This document shows positions 14,638 through 26,757 of a stretch of 64,000 nucleotides of DNA, piece after piece (position 1 is the stretch's first letter; every line of letters starts with the position of its first letter). The position numbers and the translations under genes were made by a program. Origin of the DNA: Synchiropus splendidus (taxonomy: Eukaryota; Chordata; Actinopteri; Syngnathiformes; Callionymidae); contig NC_071347.1 in assembly GCF_027744825.2 (NCBI RefSeq), positions 15,728,501 through 15,792,500 on the forward strand. The letters run 5' to 3'. The notes beneath the pieces were generated by a model. That model ran no database searches. It was not told the DNA's origin and worked only from the letters and a program-made list of their open reading frames with translations.

Positions 14638-16054
14638 GAAAAGGTGAACACTTCGGTCCAGTTGTCACAGCTTCCCAGGGAAAGTGAAGAGGCTCTCTAC
14701 CTTACAGCGAAAGTAGAACAGTGGCCTGGAGATGAGAGAAGAGAAATGCCTCAAAATAACAGAAATGGCCTTCAAACTGGGTCACCGTAAGGCCCAAATT
14801 ACCTCCTTCGGATTCAACTTCAGAAAAGAGCATAAAAAATACAGCTCATGCTCAGACCTTATCATGCATTAAACCCAGACAATCCTGACTTCTCATTAAA
14901 TGTGTTCTGCATGATGGGGTCAAAAGAAGCTGCGCCAAATACAGAATTACTCATTCTCAACTCCCCCATCTTGAGTTCTGTCAAAGAATGGTAATGTATG
15001 ATAATAATATACAGCCGGTATGTCAGTGCAATACAGGGTGAGAACCGCGTACCAATATAGAGCCAGAAGAGCAACTTCAAACATAAGGTGTTTGTAGAAG
15101 ACTATATTAAAAATATTTTAATGATCTTCCCTGGCAACAAGGGCAAAAGTCATCCAGATTTAGCAGTAAGAAGCACCAATATAAAACTGGAATATATGGA
15201 CCTTTAGGTTTCAGGAACTGACAATGATTGATTAACTGCTTCATATTCAACCTCATCATTTCTTCATTCCACACAACGTAGGTGGAGAATAAGAGATTCA
15301 GATTTATCTGAACTGTATAGTAATAAATCTGGAAAAAAAACAAAACAAAATATGGTCTCCTTTGTGGAGTATTGAAGATGAGTGTAATAAATTCTCTGTC
15401 AAATGAAAAAACATATTTGGGATTAAGATCAAACAAGGGGGTTTTAGACACCGAAGCGGTGGGAGATTTGGCTTTGTAAATCCCAGTCAATCAAAACAAA
15501 AAGCAGCCGCACCATGAGTCATCCACGATAAAAAAGGATTTGGTGTGTCGGTAACCTCAAGGTATATCCATTTCACCCAAAGGAAAATGAGAGGATGATG
15601 GGAATGCTCATTAAATTCAACGATGATTCATTGGTCTTCAACAGTGACTCATCACTAAGTCGACAATAGACTCGTCTAGTCTGTGAATGAAAGAAAATTA
15701 GCTTAGATATAAACCGCAAAGCAACTTCTCTAATACACTCCACTGAAGTCACCATGGATTCATTATAATTGCTCATTCCACTGCAAATGAGTGGTGCAGG
15801 TAGCGGGGGTTAATTTGAAGCTTCTGCCTTTGAAGTTCCATAATAGAATTATGCAGAATAGAACAATGGAATGCTTTGTCTTCTGCCATATACTGCAAGT
15901 GTGCTTCCGAACAGTCTGTTCCTCTGTGACGGAGTGCAAATTCTTTAGTGACTGTAAGACAGCGGCATCTCAGGGAATTACAATAAGGCATTTGATATTA
16001 TTAGAATCAGGTATATGTCTTTTTGACACACAATGCTGCAGCAAACTAAAAACC

Positions 16055-16262
16055 TCATACCTTCTCCTTTCCTTCTGCCTCCCCCACCCCAAACCGATCC
16101 TGTTCATCCTCCCTTGACACCACTTCCATGTGCCTCGCTGGTTGTCTTCCTCTCCCCCTTTGTCGTGGTATATCCATCTCCAACACTATCCATCCACCAC
16201 GTCCACTGTCTCAGCCTACCTTGCCTCTCTAACTTTGTCTCTGAACGCCAGAGGATACACTC
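16055..16262 (-). mobile_element. LINE (non-LTR retrotransposon) ORF2 3' fragment, antisense
   Basis: On the minus strand the segment reads through gttcagagacaaagttagag and aggcaaggtaggctgag, encoding FRDKVREAR. This is a decayed form of the VREARLRW-FGHVQR motif near the end of reverse transcriptase in a common teleost LINE. Downstream bases (ccacgacaaagggggagagg) fit the KRGRPK-like basic tail. Several frameshifts break the frame. The clade cannot be fixed from this piece. Confidence 0.55.
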
Positions 16263-17489
16263 ATGTTGGATCTCATCCTTTCAAGTCACAAGTTAAAAGG
16301 ATAGATATTATATCAGCAGATTATCACGAAAGTAATGTGAGACATAGTGTTCAAGGTTCCTATGAGAGTGTTACACCAACTAAATTGAGCAACTCAGCGG
16401 CCAAATCGAACAGCAGACGAGAGCTAAAATCAATGCAATTTTTCTCTTTTAAACAGTGTGTAGTAATGCAGGATAAAGCTTCATCTCATCTCACAATGTT
16501 AATCTACATAAGGTTAGCAAAGATATTGAACTCTAAACAAGCAAAGTCCAAGTTTTTCACTTCATATTTGAAGTGTATATGTGGAGAGATAATGCAATGC
16601 TTTAATGTTGCGTCTGGCCTGTGAGCTCCAACCCACTGGACACTCATGAAATCCACATAAGGACACTTCTTCCACCGGCAGAGTCAGAATCTCTCCATCA
16701 GGATGCCAACTACTTGCTGCGTCCTTCAGAGCCGCAAGAGAAAACCGATTTCACCCATCCAGAGCCTTGTTCTTTCAGCGACGACACACACAGTTTGTGG
16801 CCACAGGTGAGGTTTGGAAGGAAACTCGATTGATAAATTATAAGATAATCAAAAAATTGCAGTAGAGTGAAGACATTATCTCTCCAGCTGCTCCCACAAC
16901 ACTCTCATCAAACTAAACTGCATTTTGCCGTCAATAAAGCCGTGTGGCCAAGTCATGATTGACGACTACTATATTTTCACCACTCAAAAAAAAATGTTAA
17001 TGGCGCATTAATGGTCGAGCATGATGACACTGCTCTACCAACACTTTTCAATAATTCACACTGCGGCCGAAAAAGAACTAGTGGTGGCAAAATCATACTA
17101 CATAAATTATTTTTAAAAACAGTGGTTTTAATGTATTACAAGTAGAATAACTTGGGGAAGCTGGACGTAAAAGAAAGAATATTTTATTTGTATGCATTCA
17201 AATGAAACAGAGATCCAGTGAGTCATGTATAAAAAGCCACGCTCTATCACACTCGCCAAGAAAAGAATGTGGGATGTGTGGGAAACCTCTAAGTGCTCAG
17301 ATCCCCCCAGGGAAGATGAGGGGGCGGAAGGTGATGCAGGTTGAATGCCCATCCAGCCTAAAATGTTGATCTACTGTCACAAAGCCAGGCAATTCAAGTG
17401 AGTCAATCACAGAGTCGACAGTTGTTACACCATCAGAAGATTTCAAGTAAATATTTTTGCTCATTTTCCTTGATTGAAAAACACAAAGG

Positions 17490-17975
17490 ATGTTAACTAG
17501 GGCACTGATCGATCGGCCGGACAATTTATCGGTGCCGATATGGGTATTGATGACATCATCACAATGAGCTGACAAATATATTTTTTATTTTTTTATTATT
17601 ATTTATTTTAATAAGATGCTATTTATATTTATACATGACTAGAAAAGTTATTATTATTAAAAAATTTGCATAACAATGCAAACATTGACAAAACAAAGCA
17701 GTCATCACACAACTTGTTGTGATGCTGCAGCCCTGCTGCTATCAGCAGCTAATAGCACACCTAGACCCCGACACTCATTCCCGGGAAATGCAGTCGAAAA
17801 AAGGAGCAGTCTGGCATAAAAGGCAATATTCCGGGATTTAACTAGTGAAGTTTACATTGTGGGTTTGATCTATTCATTGTTCATTGAAAAGGGAATAAAA
17901 CATATTTATTTCATATATTTATTATTGTTTATTCATTTGCATTAAAAGTTATTCAGTAGATTCACGTAATTAATG
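17490..17975 (-). mobile_element. decayed DNA transposon, copy B (hAT-like ends)
   Basis: The left end carries cgatcggccggacaatttat followed by cggtgccgatatggg, a typical repeated terminus of teleost hAT-like elements. The interior matches the 4.23-4.65 kb copy in inverted orientation, with a shared ttcattgttcattgaaaa block and a caaaacagtgac block. No transposase frame is seen. Boundaries are approximate. Confidence 0.5.
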
Positions 17976-20900
17976 TACAAAACAGTGACTTTCTAGAGTG
18001 CTATAGTTAAGGAGGGAAAGAAAAATAAATTTAAAAAAAGGCAAAAAAACAGTACGGGCCAAAAAAATGACTCACTCACTCTAGTGCACCTTCCACATCC
18101 AGAGCCAGCAGCCCAATATTCTCTCATACAAGAGACAGCAGATTGAATGAGATGAAAAAAAGCTGTCAGCCTTAAAAAGAAGCACAATCCATTCTGAGTT
18201 AATTCCGAAAAACATTCTCTAATTATATACTATTGCGAAGGCCTGTCCAGGCCAAACCGGTGAATGCTTATGTTGACTTCTTTTTTTTTTTTTTTAATCT
18301 TTTTAATATATGATTTAAGCAAATAAAATTATCATTTTAGTGACATACAGGTAACTGCACTGTTTGAAATTCGACCAACTCAAGATGTCTTAACAGAGCC
18401 ACTACAACCTTTTATATGGCCTGCAGTCACTGGCAGAACACAAACAGGCAGGAGGCAAGCAGCCTTCGCCTTTGTTTTGGTGTGCAGGGACACTGGGAAC
18501 AGCTGTACAAGTGAAATGAGAAAGGTTGAAGGGAAGGCTGGTTCTGCAGTGGTGGGGGCACCACTGGACAGAGTGAGCTCAATGAAGATGACAGGATGAG
18601 AGAAAAGCTGAAAGTGATCATTGATCATTATGTCCATGAGTAGTTGTTCAGGCTTAAGTAGGACTCAAGCTCAAAATGGCAACCTCATACCATTGCATTC
18701 ATCCACCATTCATCACACACTTTATTAACTACACCTGCTCAATCTCTTGGTAATGCAATTAAACAACAATTGATGTGGAAGACTACATTCAAACTTGGTA
18801 TCAGAACAGACGGCTGCTTTGAGATGAGGCAACTGCAACTTGGATACCCACCGATGCAACCACCTCCATCAGGAGTTACGTGTTATCCGCTTGTTTCCAT
18901 GTGTCCACTTCGCTTTAATACGCTTGAGATTTCATCATTAGAAAGCGATGGTTTTTCGTAGCGGCTCTCATTTATGCCGTGGGAGTACAGCACGCTTGTT
19001 TACATACAGCGGAAACCCTGTCTCAGTGGACCAATACAGTGGTTGTCATCAAAAAACATGCAATTTTCACTGCTAAATATGCAGGCTGTTGCTTTGTCGG
19101 TTGTCGGAACCGGCCTTGACTATATTTCAGTAAACTTCTCAGTTAAGTAAAGCACTGATGTTTACATGTTTGAGACCCTTTTTTCATCTGTCACTGTGAG
19201 TTTCAGCAGAAAAAAAGTGACCTTTTTGGTTTGCCATCTCACGCAGCTCGACACACAGTGGTAGTGTTCCACATATGCTCTTCCATATATATCCGTTGCC
19301 ATAATCCACACACACTCACCTCACCACTACATTACACTGTTCGCTACTTTGTACTGTTCTCATCAACAACATTTGAGATACGGTCGACTGAAACCTTGAT
19401 AGATTTTGACAATGAAATCTAGAGATAGAGCGAGTAAACGCCACATCCACTCATGCATGTGAGAACCAGCCCTCTGACTGAATAAAGTGAGTTAATGCCG
19501 CAAACACTCTAAAGAGCAACTGAAGGCTGAGAGAAAATAAATCTAAATCATTGCTAACAAGAGGTTAAGTGGGCATGCATCTGCTTTAGATTGACAGGGA
19601 AGATTTATGCTGAACAAAAAAATACATATATTAATAGTGATATGTATGTGTAAACTGATGGTTCAATCTCATGGTGGTGGCGGATATTTTCTATGTAAAC
19701 TTTGTCCATCTCACTTCTTCAATTTACTAAAAGGGTTTCTGCAGTCACCAGTACTTGGAGGAACAGAAGGCTCGCATCATAGACGTGTAGCCTACAAATG
19801 AAGAGCTTCTGTGTGATGCTATCACGTCAACACACACTTAAATCTCTGAGGAACGTTTCCAACACTGCTGTTGAATCGACGCCAGGAGCAGTATTTGAGT
19901 TGAGGCGGGGTGCGGGCGGATGACAAACGATCAAAATCATCCCACCTTTAAAACTGCCTTTCCTTTTTCCATCCCACCCCTTTTTATTGTTATTGCTGGA
20001 AATACAATGTGGTCATCTTTACGCTAAAAAAAGCAATCAACACAAGTGGTTGTCGTTTATTGCTACAAACGCCCTTTAACCCGTGCGCCACACAATAACA
20101 ACGATTATACTGTCAAATCGCGTGAAGCGCAATAATGCAACACACACCACGATAAGCTGCGAGTGACATTTCGGGGGGGTGGTGCTCAAGCCACAAGAAA
20201 GGGCAAACCACATCACAAAAAATATTATTGCTGCTGTCACTGAAATAATCATCTTGTGTCTCTCTCGACAAAAATAGGCGCAACATGACCGGTCCAGCCT
20301 TTTAAATTATATGCACGGAACAGATGAGAGAGTATATTTTTTTTCACGTAAAAAAGAATGAAAAAAAAAATGGGTCCATGACGGGGCACTCAACTCATGC
20401 AGGGAAAAAGAGGGAAAACGGACTGAAGCCCAAGCTCCATTAGGGCTGTATTTGTGCACACCTCGCCCAGGAGAAATTAAGGCACTTCTAAAAGGATTCA
20501 ACTCTCACTAACAAAAGTGGCAGGTGAGTGCACATGTTAAATTAAACTGACTCGGACTGGGGAATGTCTTGCGCTGTACCTACTGCTTCCATGTTCAATA
20601 CTCTCAACTGAAGCACTTGCTGCTTGATATGGCAGCCAGCCTCTTTGGTTCACCTTTCGTAGATGACTACAGAATATTTTTCAAAGTGGCTTTTCAATGT
20701 CAATATGCTGGTCTAATAAAGGACATTGAGTTCTACACTCCAGTAATTAATTCGATTACATGGTCGGGTTGACCACTTACATGCAATAAATGTCTAACAT
20801 CGGCTTGGGCCTCTCCAGGCTCATCTCCTGTCACGGCTACTTTTCTTTTGTATAAGGTTCAGGGTCAGTTGACTGATTTCCAGTAGTTTTCAATATTACA

Positions 20901-21944
20901 TTAGCGGTTCCACAATGAAAAAAACATGTTATAAATAATGTTAACAAATGAAATCATACACTTGATGCAGCCACGAATGACTTGAAGCAATTCTTTTCCA
21001 GAAAATATGTTGACATGCAAGTACACGTTGGGAACAACTGCACAGAGCTTGTAGTAAAAATGCCTGCAGATCCCTTTCCAACTGTGAACCTCTGATTGTG
21101 AAACGGCCGAAGAAATGAAAGCTCACTTTAAAAACAACAACACTGATTTGTTTCTAACCATTAGTGAAAATGCTTACTAATGGAATGTTGCCTGTTACAA
21201 CAATTAGAAAAGCTGGGTTTAATTGGTTTTCAGGAAGATGTTTGTTGGATCAATCTCCCCTGCAAAATCGATAGTTTAAAGCAAGGTAGGCTAAAACGTG
21301 ATCCGTCTTAATTTACCTGTACGAGTAAGCCGAACATTGGGGGAGGTTTACGGTGTCCAAACTATTGAAACATTGGAATCTCAGGGAGCACATCTCAGCT
21401 GCATTTGGGAGCGGGTGTGATTGGTGCACAGCAGGGGAGGTGGTGGAAATATGACCAGGGGCTGTCATTCTTCCTGTGGAGAATACTTCTGTGCTCATTA
21501 GATTCCTACGCTGGAGTCACAAAAACAGGAGCACAGAGTCTGCTGTGTGAGGCAGGGGAAAGAAATCCAATTTTGGGGGATATTATTATCTATGTAATAC
21601 ACTACAGCTTATTTATAGTGCACTTTAATCGGTGGTCTTAAACGGAGTTGACAGCAGAACTATCAACTTCTTGGGAAATGGAAAAAACAACTGCAGTCGA
21701 ATCTTTGAATTAAAACAGCTTGAGACCATAGGGACAAGGTTAATATCACTCCCTCCAGGAAACTACTAAGGCAATTTCAACCAATCCCCGAGAGTACTGC
21801 GGGGCGCAGCAATTTTCCCGCAAATTCCACCGATCATTTCAGTCACTTTTTGCCCACCCCTCTACGCATCATCACATTCAGTGCCATCTTGTGGAGATGA
21901 AGTCATAAGCAACGTCAAACACACACATTTGCACCCAGATTTTA

Positions 21945-22165
21945 CTGCCAAGGGGTGCGATTGGGACGTGAACGATTCTGAATCGATTCATAAATTCCGA
22001 CTATTTAAATGTATAATTGATGGAACGAAAAAGCTGAACTCACTCGCACGCCATTACCTGAACACTGTACGAGGTGGATGTAAACAAACATGGCTGACCG
22101 CAAGATGCATCTCTCTCGAGGCTATTTCTGACATTCTACATCCCGACCCTGTGTAACATATCACC
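21945..22165. mobile_element. hAT-like MITE fragment
   Basis: The segment starts with aggggtgcgattgggacgtg and then gattctgaatcgattcataa. This matches the ggggtgtaacgattcatcg/gaatcgattcat phrase that opens many teleost hAT-like non-autonomous elements. The matching right terminus was not identified, so this is a tentative call. Confidence 0.35.
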
Positions 22166-23790
22166 AATTCCTGTTTTAATTCACTGTACTAATGAGCCGC
22201 TGAACAACTCCGGTCAGATAAATATTCCCCACCTTTACCTCTCAGACTCTGCTTATCCAAACATCCGTCAGTCTGTGCCCTTGCGAGGAGCTCTGTAACC
22301 AAATAAGTGGATGCTGTCATATTGGAAACAAATCACGGAACATCAGCAAAAAAAACAAACAAAAAAACTGATGTAGTGTGCAAATGTGTTTTTTTTTCAG
22401 GCTAGAACTGACATTGGCTTTTTTACAAGCTAATTTACAATGGTCCTAATTTCCCGTATTGCTGTTTCGGAACCATAAATGATCCGAACTATGACCACAA
22501 TTTTTAAAAAAATCTGCAGCAAAATCAGGCATTTTCCGCTGCAACAATAATAAGAAAAAAAAAATCTGTGAAAAAGTCTTTCTGATCTCAATTGCGGAGG
22601 CCTAGAAGGTCGACAAGAACCCTGCTGAATATGGCACATCACGATGCATCGCCACAGAAAAATACGATAGCAAAAAATGTAAGAACATATTATGGGTGAC
22701 ATACAACTTAAAACAACAAGTAGATTTTTATTTGCTGAATTCCACAGCCACAGAAAACAGTTGAAGACAGAGCAACAAAGGCAGGTCAGAGATATTCTCT
22801 GAGATATTTGTAGCCTCATGACGAAAGAGGTGCACAATATTTTGTGTTCAACAGCTGATGTCATTCCGATTTTTTATTTGTTGGGAAAAGAAAGTAAAGG
22901 AGGAGAGCAGTTCTTGTTCAGGAAGGATGGCTTAACGTTATGATATGATGATGTGATATGACAGTTAGGACCCAAAATACACGTATACATCACAACAGAC
23001 ACTTGTAACACACAATATTGGCATCATTAAAGCCAAATATATGTCGTTGAATTACCACAAGGAGTTCCCACGTAGCTCAATTAGCACCTGAAGCAACACG
23101 CTCTCACTCCCACGGCGTAATATTTTGTCGTTGGGAAATGGATTTTTGGGTCCCATACTGACAGCGAAGACAGCCTTCACAGATGCATGTTGATGCATTT
23201 CAATTGACGCACATACCATACCTTCTGCAGCATAACTTAACACTGTAGGTAGCGGGTTTTGCGTTCGCTCTACATGTTATCACGTGTAAATTTCCGGCTT
23301 CGACGTCGGAATCGTCAATACAATAAGTCGTGGGAGGGAGAATGGGTTGTCTGAACCGACTAGTGTAATTACAACCATCCCGCAAGCCTTGTCAGTTCGA
23401 GGGGAAACACATCTTGCCAACACTAACACACTACTTCTAAATATCCTATTCTCCAAATGCATATAAAATTATTCAGCCATTTCATTTATCATGTAGATTT
23501 TCAAAACACGCATTTTGACGTCATGTAGTCAAGCAAGGCACGCTCGCATTAAAACTGTCTGATGCCAGTTAAATGTCGGTCCCAGGCTTCCTTCCCATCA
23601 CCCGTCAAATTCCACAGCATCTTCTATTTCAAGCACATTCATAACACATCCCGTTTCCAAGACTATCCCAATTACGCCACGCTTTAACATTTACCACGCC
23701 ATAATTAGAGGCACATCTCCACGTTAATAAAATGTAAACATCGCTGCAGTTATCCTCCGAGATATTAGAAGTTATTTTAATCACTAGCGG

Positions 23791-24200
23791 CTCAGTAAAA
23801 TACTCTGAGGCAAAGAGATTATATCGTAGTTTTGGTCTGATCAGATGAGCCAAAGAAATGTAAATTGCTGGCACAGGAATGCTACAAACAAAAGAGAGCT
23901 GTGATATGATAACAGTGAAAGAATGCTTTAAATCTGATAGGAAATTAATGAAAAGATCATTTATAAATTATCATTAAAATGAGGGAGTACATAGTATATA
24001 CAAATATACAAATAATATTGCAAACAATTATATCAGTAGATTTTTTTTCTGGTTTTTGTACATTTCAGTTTCCTATCTTTGGTATTACGACCAAGCTGGC
24101 ATCACGAGGACAACTGAAAAAGTACTGGGATAAAAGAACAGTACACTTGAAAAGCGAGATTCATGTCGCTTCTCTTGTTGAAGAGTGGCTGGAATGGGGG
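23791..24200 (+). repeat. 400-bp duplicated block, copy 1
   Basis: This block and the one starting at 26323 share near-identical sequence from ctcagtaaaatactctgagg through to a gctggaatgggg phrase, with scattered substitutions and small indels. The spacing between copies is about 2.5 kb and the orientation is the same. An acceptor-like ttgtacatttcag followed by an open stretch of about 40 codons occurs in this copy, but I do not recognise the peptide and the same stretch is broken in copy 2. It may be a low-copy repeat or a local segmental duplication. Confidence 0.85.
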
Positions 24201-25404
24201 ATAAGTGGGCAGCAGACAGCTATTTGTCCGTATTCTGTCGGTCATGGTGCACTATAGCGCTATATTCCTGTGTCCAAGGGTTATAAATGGGTGCTTCTCA
24301 AATAAATGATATTCATTTAGAGAGCATCAGACATGCCAGGTGTCTCAACACTGACTGATGTTTCATCCATTATCGTATCCATTAACACAACAATGGGTCT
24401 GGGAACTGGTGACCAGTACAATTAAGTTAAAATACGACAGAGTGATCATAATTGCACCGCATAATTCAAGACTCCAAGAACGCTATCCTCATATTTATCA
24501 CTTTACCCCCCATTTTGTCATTCCCCACATCCTGTTACAGGTCCATGGTTTGAATTGAAACTCCATGATGTGAGGTGAATAGGAAAGTGGAAATAAAGGC
24601 AGTGAATCAAAATAGATTTTTGAACTGTGACATTCAAATGTGGAAAATGGAAAAATATGTCCTGATTGATCATGTGATGTAAGCACTAGACACTAGGTAC
24701 ATCTCAGATGGAGAAAAATAAATAAATAAAATCAGCCCAAGCTGATGATGGAGATGAAAAGGACGTGCTGGAAAGTCAGGAGTGGCTGAGATAAAGACAC
24801 CAAGGTTTTCATTTGGAGAGGAAAGGACAAGCTCACAAATGAGTAAATCAGTCGTTCATGTATGACATTATGAGCAGGACACCGAGGATAAAAATGGTTG
24901 TGAAGATTGATTGATTCATCGTAGTTTAAGAACCAAAATAAGAACAAAACACCAACAAGCCACGTCCATTAAAATGAAAATAAATGACCAAAAAGTCAAC
25001 AACTCTATTGAATCCGTGCCAAGTTAAACAAAAATAAAAAAGTTCTGGAGGAAGCAGTTCCAATGACATTTTTTTTTAGAAGAGCGATACAGCAACAGGG
25101 GAGATTTAGTCTGAATATGTCTTGCAGATGGTGGCTGGAAGATAAAGAGAGTTTTTCACTGGATAAAAGAGGCTCACTTTAGTAGAGAGAGTTAGGAAAA
25201 TGTATTCTATTGTGAGCAATCCATTTCATGCTCTAGCAAGCTTTTCCCATAAATTCCACAGTTGGCGACTAGAATAAATTAGATATATATTACTTACTTA
25301 TATTATTGCTACCGTGGAGAAGCTCAGTTTCATACTGAATGCGCCCTTAACCTGAAACTACTGGATGACGAGACTGCGTGTCACTTATAATCTGATCTCA
25401 TTCT

Positions 25405-25530
25405 CTTCTGCTTGTACCCTACTGGAGTTGCGGGGAGGCTGGAGCCTATCGCCGTCACGAGGTGAAAGGCGAGGTACACGGTGAACAGGTCGCCAGCAGG
25501 CTTCTAGCTTGCCGAGTGTATGGGTACCAT
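25405..25530 (+). mobile_element. SINE/LINE 3'-tail fragment
   Basis: The segment contains gggaggctggagcctatcgc, then gaggtgaaaggcgaggtaca, then cggtgaacaggtcgccag. This closely follows a widespread fish repeat phrase (ggctggagcctatccc, gaggcggggtacaccctgg, acaggtcgccagt) that forms the tail of SINEs and their LINE partners. It is a short decayed fragment with unclear ends. Confidence 0.65.
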
Positions 25531-26273
25531 GTGAACCTGAACTAGAAGTTAGATGCTCTACTTTTAGTACTTTAGTACTTTAGTACTTTACTTTTTTGGA
25601 CTAGATAAGATTAGATGGCCTATGGCTGTTCGGTTGAGCACAAGGGTTCTCCGCAGCGTTTTGGCCACATAGGGTGCCCTTACTATGGTGGCTGAAAGGC
25701 GCAAAACAAAACACAAAATCTCTAAATCAAAACACACTACCACAAAACAAAACTCATATTGACAGAACTAAACACACAATGGCTAGAACAAAACATCTTG
25801 TTGGTGGGATCACCAATATCGTTCCTTCGGCGTCAGTCAAGTAGGACTCCGCCTTTTAAGGTGGGAAGTTAAGGAGGACTGTCAAGGCTGTACAACGCAC
25901 ACTACTTTTGTGTTCTCCTCCAAATTCGACACTGCCCTGACTCCCCCGAACTGCGACAACCCCTATGCTAGGAAAAATCACAGGGAGATCCCTGACCATG
26001 TTTGTGAACTCATCCGTGGTAACTTATAGAGACGTAATCGAGGCAGACAGGCTATAACACGGTGCGGGAAACCATGTTAGAGAGATCATTACAAGATGGG
26101 GATAACAGAAATAATCAACAAGGTAGTTTTACGGCAGTCTGGAGCTCTAAATGTCTTTTTTTTACTTGGTTAATCGCCCAGCCAATCTAAAGACACCCTA
26201 TCTTTTTCCTGCTGTAAGTAATTTTGCTGAACCGTGATTACCAGTCGCCACTTCACCCCTGGTCCTCACTGGT

Positions 26274-26320
26274 GGTTGTCAATTTCGATGTAATGGTGCA
26301 TTGACCACAACTAAAGTAAG
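26274..26320 (+). repeat. 46-bp direct repeat flanking duplicated block, left
   Basis: The sequence ggttgtcaatttcgatg, then attgaccacaacta-aagtaa recurs at 26714-26757 in the same orientation, so the second copy of the 400-bp block sits exactly between two copies of this unit. No such unit flanks the first copy of the block. Confidence 0.8.
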
Positions 26321-26322
26321 CG

Positions 26323-26716
26323 CTCAGTAAAATACTCTGAGGCAAAGAGATTATACCGTAGTTTTGGTCTGATCAGACGTGCGAAAGAAATGTAAATTGC
26401 TGGCACTGGAATACTACAAACAAAATAGAACTACGATAACTACGAAAGAATGCTGTTTAAATCTGACAGGAAATTAATGAAAAGATCATTGATAAATTAT
26501 AAACAAAAGGAGAGAGTAAATACTATATACAAATAATATTGTAAATGATTATATCAGTAGATATTTTTTCCTGGTATTTGTACATTTCACTTTCCTATCT
26601 TTGGTATTACGACCAAGCCGGCATCACGAGGACATGTGAACTGAAAATGAAAGAACAGTACACTTGAAAAGCGAGCTCCATGTCGCTTCTCTTGTTTAAG
26701 AGTTGCTGGAATGGGG
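26323..26716 (+). repeat. 400-bp duplicated block, copy 2
   Basis: Direct repeat of 23791-24200 with roughly nine of ten bases conserved by eye and a few indels, for example a shortened segment after cacgaggacatgtgaactg. It is bracketed by two 46-bp direct repeats, which suggests that it was inserted here or that the locus underwent a second, unequal duplication event. Confidence 0.85.
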
Positions 26717-26757
26717 TTGTCAATTTCGATTGGGATGTTGACCACAACTGAAGTAAA
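26714..26757 (+). repeat. 46-bp direct repeat flanking duplicated block, right
   Basis: This is the partner of the unit at 26274-26320: ggttgtcaatttcgatt, then tgttgaccacaactgaagta. It follows the last base of the duplicated block without a gap. Confidence 0.8.

Noticed and set aside
16130..16624. 164-codon plus-strand frame
   Set aside because: Its first third is the antisense of a decayed LINE fragment and the rest is low-complexity; not a gene.
22430..22864. 144-codon minus-strand open frame with Cys- and Phe-rich hydrophobic stretches
   Set aside because: The hydrophobicity comes from A/T-rich sequence read in antisense; no family similarity and no splice context.
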